This document shows positions 39,701 through 41,441 of a stretch of 41,441 nt of DNA, piece by piece. The stretch is from Leptospira biflexa. Lineage in GTDB: Bacteria; Spirochaetota; UBA4802; UB4802. The stretch's first letter is position 1, and each line of letters opens with the position of its first letter. Position numbers and translations under genes: made by a program. The stretch lies in NCBI GenBank assembly GCA_020721905.1, contig DYLU01000019.1:1-41441 (forward strand), written 5' to 3'. A model generated the notes under the pieces. It searched no databases. It was given only the letters and a program-made list of their open reading frames with translations, and had not been told where the DNA came from.

Positions 39701-41441
39701 AGGAAGCAAAACTTCAGTGGTTCTCTGACGCGCAGGGAGGAATGAGTGCAAAGGAATTACATAAGCGTTTAAGCAGCCTGGAGGTGACTCTTATCGAGTT
39801 ACTATCGCACATGAAAGAAAAGTATGGGGATGTTATTGGAAAAGTAGATGTGCATGGGATACTGGTTGAAATAATGAAAGACCAGCCACAACTTTTAAGT
39901 GAAGAGGTGGTGGCGTTAACCAAAACAAACATTGAATTTGGCTTGACACAGCTAACAACACGAAACTACAATAGGACAGTTTTTAATGAAGCAAATCAGC
40001 TCGCGCATGAATTTGCAGAAGCGCAGCAAAAAACGCAAAATATACAGTTACTCAAAGCCCTGACAGAGTTGCTGAAGCGCTGCAGTGAGCAGCTTGAAGC
40101 GGCAAATGAGCAGGCAGGTTTGGCTGCAAGACAGTTTGTAAGTGCGTATGATTTTAGCATAAGCGGGGATAGCTACAAACGAACACTTACGGTAAGTGAG
40201 AAAGAGCAGGTGATACAGGCGTACAGACCGTTTGCATATAATGATTCGCTGGTATTGGGTACGTACACTATTCCGGAATTAATGCAGCTGTACCGGAATG
40301 ATGATGGCGTGGCATTTAATGCAACGATGAATGTAGTGCTTGGCCAGGTGCAAACACGTATGGGGATGCTGTTTATGCCTTATGTAACCTGGGGTTTTAG
40401 CTATTATACAGGGGAGTTTGGGGAGATACAGTATGATGGAGGAAGCCCAAAACTAAATAATGAAGGCAAAGGCGAATACGGACGCATAACGCATGATGTA
40501 TATAAAGCGCAGAAGGAAAAGGCAACGGAAGATGCTGTATGTCAGTATGTGAATGCCGGTATAGGCGTTGCACTTTCAATTGCAACGGGTAATCCATTAG
40601 TTGGAGCAGCGTATATGAGCTGGCAGCAATTAGGAGGCGTGGCCACAGGGGATTTAAGCATACAGCACTGGGCAGTACAAACAGGGATAAGTGTTGGGGC
40701 TTCGGCTGTTGGAGGGTATGTAGAGGGATTAAGCGGTTCGGCAGTATATGGGGCAATGGCAAGCAGCGGTGTGCGGGGATTGGGAAACGTAGTAGAATAC
40801 AGGGCCGACGGAGGTCTTGGGTTTCAATGGGGTAGCAGTCAGCAATGGATAAGCTTTAGCGTGGGAGCTGCAACGGGGATAGTGGGAGCTGAATTGGGAC
40901 AGATGTATGGTGCCACATGGAATAATTCATGGCAGCAATATGGGTATTTGGCAGGAAGCAGTTTCTTAGAAAATAGAGTTGATGGAAAGGGGAGCTGGAA
41001 GGATGATGTGCTGCAGGCAGGGGCAAGTGTGGCAGCTACAGTAGCAACAGATGCAATTATGAGCAGTAACTCAAGGTTTGCTGAGTTTATAGCAAAGAGT
41101 AACTCTACAGCGGTAATGAATCGATTTGTACAGGGTACATTAGAAAACATGCTGTTAGCAACAGGGGGGATGTGGATAGGTAGCAGTAAAGGGAAATCCT
41201 TTTACGACAGTATGTTAGCTCAGCGATGGGATAAGGTGCAGTATACGATAGCTGATTATGCAAGCGAGTGGGCACGAGAGATGGCACGAAAGCAGGGCGA
41301 AGCGGCACGGAAGATGAAACAAATGGATGCAGTAGAGGCATTAGCAGGATTAGGATGGCTGGGGATAAGTGGCAGGATATTATCAGGTGCATGGGATGCG
41401 GTACGAGACTGGGTTGGCAGTACAGAGGAAGGGATAGTAAA
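30736..41441 (+). CDS. Giant secreted helical/coiled-coil protein, 3' end outside the window (at least 3,568 residues)
   Basis: One frame is open without a stop from the ATG at 30736 to the window end. The first 19 residues (KRACLSFVFIFVCSIAFA after Met) form a signal peptide with AFA cleavage, so the protein is exported. Most of it is predicted helical and rich in Glu, Gln, Ala, Lys and Tyr. Strong coiled-coil stretches lie at about 656-800 and 2276-2475. Degenerate internal repeats link distant parts (listed separately). From about residue 3176 the character changes: Tyr/Trp/Gly-rich segments, then a Gly/Ala-rich, mildly hydrophobic region (about 3270-3460: GIGVALSIATGNPLVGAAYM, SVGASAVGGYVEGL, FSVGAATGIVGAELG). 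The last residues are helical and charged. The design resembles very long Leptospira proteins (TIGR04388 type) and the scaffold plus pre-toxin part of polymorphic toxins; both are from memory. Confidence 0.9.
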   Translation, partial: MKRACLSFVFIFVCSIAFATITPFESSRQKEMLQQSLESALAEKNKSAFALKAQQAADLVYVQWEKEALHEYEKMQEAGFDELAAAFENLKAGAKETIASMLLEADGRFDARCAEIVMPKYEKEELLAKIEEMNEQAPLGDMVAAYQSWDEEVGVYVQELLFGINALLEQAREDALADIVQTVEAYRDGFIREIDTRIAALKKEGYREIELYYIGARNAYMTTYFADTDSLRRESERESAEAITENILTQTESEALALSQQVEEKLAYTVNGVAIPQTDDIEALVQAGIYVWKAAEDKLIAARFEWERAAVTNYDMVDEAWARAFEKLVQKRDEWYTDIQRQIQQGIINWQETFLETDSNFADSLKLLDETIQAEVERFDDYSASIRELIVTGSASLKIAYENVGWLKEYSQSLSDSNVSQVKQAVDDQIKNWETIISQYNDLVVRSALQYHQQDMWATQRIFVQGEFAANHAHEADDLAENEEIFKKLFAAVREGKIGNSIQATDAFMFTDELRKQLVTIQFVYLLSERFILFNDAIGKLTERYGSDTLRYKDSLEAVYNDYYFGTISCTNGQLQAKQGSSGWLAVRLDNFRQFILSKQGSFEELFGYTTTGSGLLADNRYDESGNSLYRFYWYQDEQGVVLINDDYPITHDPYLMTQAEFELEKEKLALAYWEERYQRAKKVYDYAYNETERPDAQTQQEKLQQAIDAYTAAKQDYTNAIKRLEGVLKDALIATQGDVDQKKKTLDNMRLAYESAQKNYQDAVERCLIYTNPTSYEMAIQMVQEAASTIQQIKNSIQNKEKKLFAAKLDYYKALILSERHKNTAEYASRVEKAIRALEGSGEVQGFSAAYDVWNSGVATKITIDDVITAIEDNSDVLFVKVEDLFPENPDDEAIEFLTQGVKRRQDAKELYEHAAETYSQWKQIYIQSDSTRKAHEMVAYVLHSMHQNTGEEDSQTVITWEMIQEQLEYVLSEDLTVRDNAITLLQSYSAGCVDEDELQAIRAEYDGSNGNAIKENIEAMLLTRVLMKGYGIDARVKTDDGFIYAPCTELYTIFETILNRQYTDAAAQVLRAVANLGQTIQELYDASLAVTEYCLKDMRNENLETSPFTKENIGKAVNDAEKRSAGSYFERTQSTLTILMNKLESYRDTLVADQGSEETHDAGSVSSRDIFERMYAWCQDKIVKGTYEEGLKYAYVLSVLSSMEISLGNVESVDMLTELIQDVGNLIKELEVVRDVYENEVSTCTTDAEFNELVHKYSSMIETGKDSNGIELNEEQKERANIAFMSLVHPEMYDLVHPVTDESQRKAFVMAEYFRYVENFYESSLEYYRRVKEEGFIDTIARILGIDTADDVVQELSEDMTVGKLLQYGVRAETFVQKKEFGKLPEAVREALLSVVDRYHALLAKKALYENKDTSEEAAHSAYTQAEMVYQKLTELQKKYAQLIELRKNVYSDEINSYTQKRDAYYEVVPKGFCPGYTDEMIEILRQCESIYNEVRTYIDNTAFGDIQIEILAKLSNLENIRHEYEKVDYTARYLVDSVGAYGSLDEYCERMRLQGKSEEFIATVKGEIEKQLAKRETVEKLLHNDIKPSTVSEDDRQWAHAAYYEGIQSSVGDVQNFNAFAYDTDFVGYALRLHFQSFVNEALRDGTIPLLEKLFGYINSNGTFEAGSFAKLDQYTTNEARGYFKNYYDDFVNIYYETLTDSFLAKAYSIQNTSNYNPESELDILPHFMAYCIELADDDGTIQYNFEDVFGTINEGGFTAAGFTKLVQYSDDTMQQYFKDHYELFSQLFTMLQKDTTALSFAWLPQDIREYALKRQYYLQRKEGGIVDSVEQLFAYYGVDTEDDEMLSNVEEFVKLTSIALDWDRQTSLQEYLDEHNITDEKERNYVILASLYPELADPVNLIVSDSQVPLVLSGLHMQNAENDLFEKLTQEDENGLQSLLALCIYAANRDKTIATEVYQFIVTTRDTFAQYRDYLPEVKEYYEEYTPDNDTPGPFKNFIVNDVEALKDRKLVKIENTSNTNNWYGDIDSITNWYNSLTPEAKQIWAALYEYLVNEYRKHNSVDYKYYDDANANGKHDEGEKYLADFLDEYRANGYGLIIENKQAADIDAIVADAVGTNSIGYFTGDSRSYFNAILEEASTMAMQLDVLVKVARLAVEESDGFEFTEDDDRVMDISYIQDYYSFMDGISLHMNGGGDSFGDEAHDGGISFAALQEYLDGIIQGGSDTRVSNLVETMSDRNESLEKALIDAYKNIERMGIIFENKNLDEYLKSSEFLEAKNRYEKDKEKFETSQNELNKALNAYSKAQDEYSKQLEIIRILYNRLDEARKLKEDEELLYAYASNPYLYNNETNAEGGDTGISKLKADAQQQFELAQKYKDQVRQKIQTLQQKVEEAKNQKVENDEHYVTLRNELRERAQRAYRMEKLAMCMQNEIKQLDVAYDEATAKYEASKDAFMQATSKEYEKERDQLIDKMIDEHFLNGNMQISLGDITYNKSILEDQLKTAAYYYDKHHSWYGSSRIITTDPWIGSIPDGDSIVTMNSPIYDYLLLMRNDDKKISGNQDIQEYFNEFLNARNHENKYDNFMIMYLGTYETLYKPSKKVYDYLYNKTIKVLGKKIHPLRKIAKAYFKAELYPIIVLLDAIYKPAIEEENKMDAHDNSAKSVLNTIRAKLTQLQSQKIAMLQAKANLARYIEIESVDGEQAAGVFVYYNPKTMHKVEVKKPTLKEALKEVASKYNIAIKDSDLEYMVTAERGGDYVNVVQFRDTAPKTDENGYETNETMQVYNAGTVSQTYANNMNKQRRDCFARYINYTKTMYTQNGYDRVIIDRAVEKELFNQFAEKDEQSALTIGAESKGIIRAMIAYMGYAEGIPAELINELDEMIGTDTEGAVSSNFAQYVKQYEGINDRELQQRRDLQVHKWQLTKKLLQDKKDDWDRMVNRIFERGVRQWDMMLQAFVNRWKNWQNDTKDKIAAGNREWDERMKQLQEAKLQWFSDAQGGMSAKELHKRLSSLEVTLIELLSHMKEKYGDVIGKVDVHGILVEIMKDQPQLLSEEVVALTKTNIEFGLTQLTTRNYNRTVFNEANQLAHEFAEAQQKTQNIQLLKALTELLKRCSEQLEAANEQAGLAARQFVSAYDFSISGDSYKRTLTVSEKEQVIQAYRPFAYNDSLVLGTYTIPELMQLYRNDDGVAFNATMNVVLGQVQTRMGMLFMPYVTWGFSYYTGEFGEIQYDGGSPKLNNEGKGEYGRITHDVYKAQKEKATEDAVCQYVNAGIGVALSIATGNPLVGAAYMSWQQLGGVATGDLSIQHWAVQTGISVGASAVGGYVEGLSGSAVYGAMASSGVRGLGNVVEYRADGGLGFQWGSSQQWISFSVGAATGIVGAELGQMYGATWNNSWQQYGYLAGSSFLENRVDGKGSWKDDVLQAGASVAATVATDAIMSSNSRFAEFIAKSNSTAVMNRFVQGTLENMLLATGGMWIGSSKGKSFYDSMLAQRWDKVQYTIADYASEWAREMARKQGEAARKMKQMDAVEALAGLGWLGISGRILSGAWDAVRDWVGSTEEGIV
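31738..31785 (+). repeat. W-15-W helical motif, N-terminal copy in the giant protein
   Basis: Residues 335-350 read WYTDIQRQIQQGIINW. Two Trp lie 15 apart with Gly at +11. The same spacing recurs near the other end of the protein (39544-39591). Confidence 0.65.
34498..34800 (+). repeat. Long degenerate module, copy 1, in the giant protein
   Basis: Contains NEEQKERANIAFMSLVHPEM (from residue 1275) and RRVKEEGFIDTIARILGIDT (1331-1350). Both pieces have counterparts about 490-600 residues later (36205-36440), though in the other order. Confidence 0.6.
35680..36240 (+). repeat. Tandem repeat of about 94 residues in the giant protein
   Basis: Copy 1 from residue 1649 includes LFGYINSNGTFEAGSFAKL and copy 2 from 1743 includes VFGTINEGGFTAAGFTKL. 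The shared frame is F-G-x-I-N-x-x-G-x-F-x-A-x-x-F-x-K-L-x-Q-Y, then a YFK segment. The offset is 282 bases. A third partial copy (QRKEGGIVDSVEQLF) may follow. Confidence 0.7.
36205..36440 (+). repeat. Long degenerate module, copy 2, in the giant protein
   Basis: RKEGGIVDSVEQLFAYYGVD (from residue 1824) and ITDEKERNYVILASLYPELA (from 1881) align with pieces of the 34498-34800 module: EEGFIDTIARILGIDT and ELNEEQKERANIAFMSLVHP. Confidence 0.6.
39544..39591 (+). repeat. W-15-W helical motif, C-terminal copy in the giant protein
   Basis: Residues 2937-2952 read WDRMVNRIFERGVRQW, again Trp-15-Trp with Gly at +11. It sits in a Trp-punctuated helix (HKWQL, DDWDR, RQWDM, RWKNW, REWDE, LQWFS). Confidence 0.65.

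Noticed and set aside
40397-41392. Several minus-strand open frames of about 95-121 codons opposite the end of the giant gene
   Set aside because: They lie entirely within the giant frame on the other strand, lack ribosome sites and have low-complexity, Leu/Pro/His-rich translations. They are shadows of the coding strand's composition.

Overview
The window looks like part of a diderm bacterial chromosome of fairly low GC. My best guess is the phylum Spirochaetota, or a lineage with similar gene content. The reasons are a run of lipoproteins with relaxed lipoboxes, SbsA-type Ig-like lipoproteins, and a giant secreted coiled-coil protein that recalls the very long proteins of Leptospira. This is inference from gene content, because no marker gene here was compared with a database.

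Region 1 (1-12.5 kb) is mostly housekeeping. It holds the 3' end of atpD, then atpC and a clean bidirectional terminator. A minus-strand set follows: alpha/beta hydrolase, bifunctional-nuclease-domain protein and class III fructose-1,6-bisphosphatase. Next come a D-malate/tartrate/isopropylmalate-type dehydrogenase, an ApbE flavin transferase, an HtrA protease whose stop codon abuts that of trpS, a membrane HD-GYP protein overlapping a STAS-domain protein tail to tail, and an ArsB/NhaD-type permease.

Region 2 (12.5-14.8 kb) has a tRNA-Gln(CTG) gene with its own terminator, directly downstream of glnS on the same strand.

Region 3 (14.8-28.6 kb) is one compact nine-gene minus-strand operon. 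In transcription order it encodes a lipoprotein, a TPR lipoprotein, a second small lipoprotein, a TolC-type outer-membrane channel, an RND periplasmic adaptor, two Ig-like-domain lipoproteins and two RND permeases. Most junctions overlap or are only a few bases apart, so it probably encodes one envelope-spanning export machine with lipoprotein accessories. Helically phased A-tracts lie just upstream of its first gene.

Region 4 (28.6-29.9 kb) is a non-coding, decayed stretch. I could reconstruct two gene relics in it: a frameshifted AAA ATPase with a recognisable Walker A motif, and a DUF4258-like toxin-type protein with an internal stop. It also carries a perfect 21-nt palindrome and a hairpin.

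Region 5 (29.9-41.4 kb) holds the most unusual content. A Cys/His/Tyr-rich exported or membrane protein is translationally coupled (ATGA) to a giant reading frame that stays open from 30736 to the window end, at least 3,568 codons. The giant has a signal peptide, long helical/coiled-coil stretches, several classes of degenerate internal repeat and a late switch to a Gly/Ala-rich region. Its 3' end lies outside the window.
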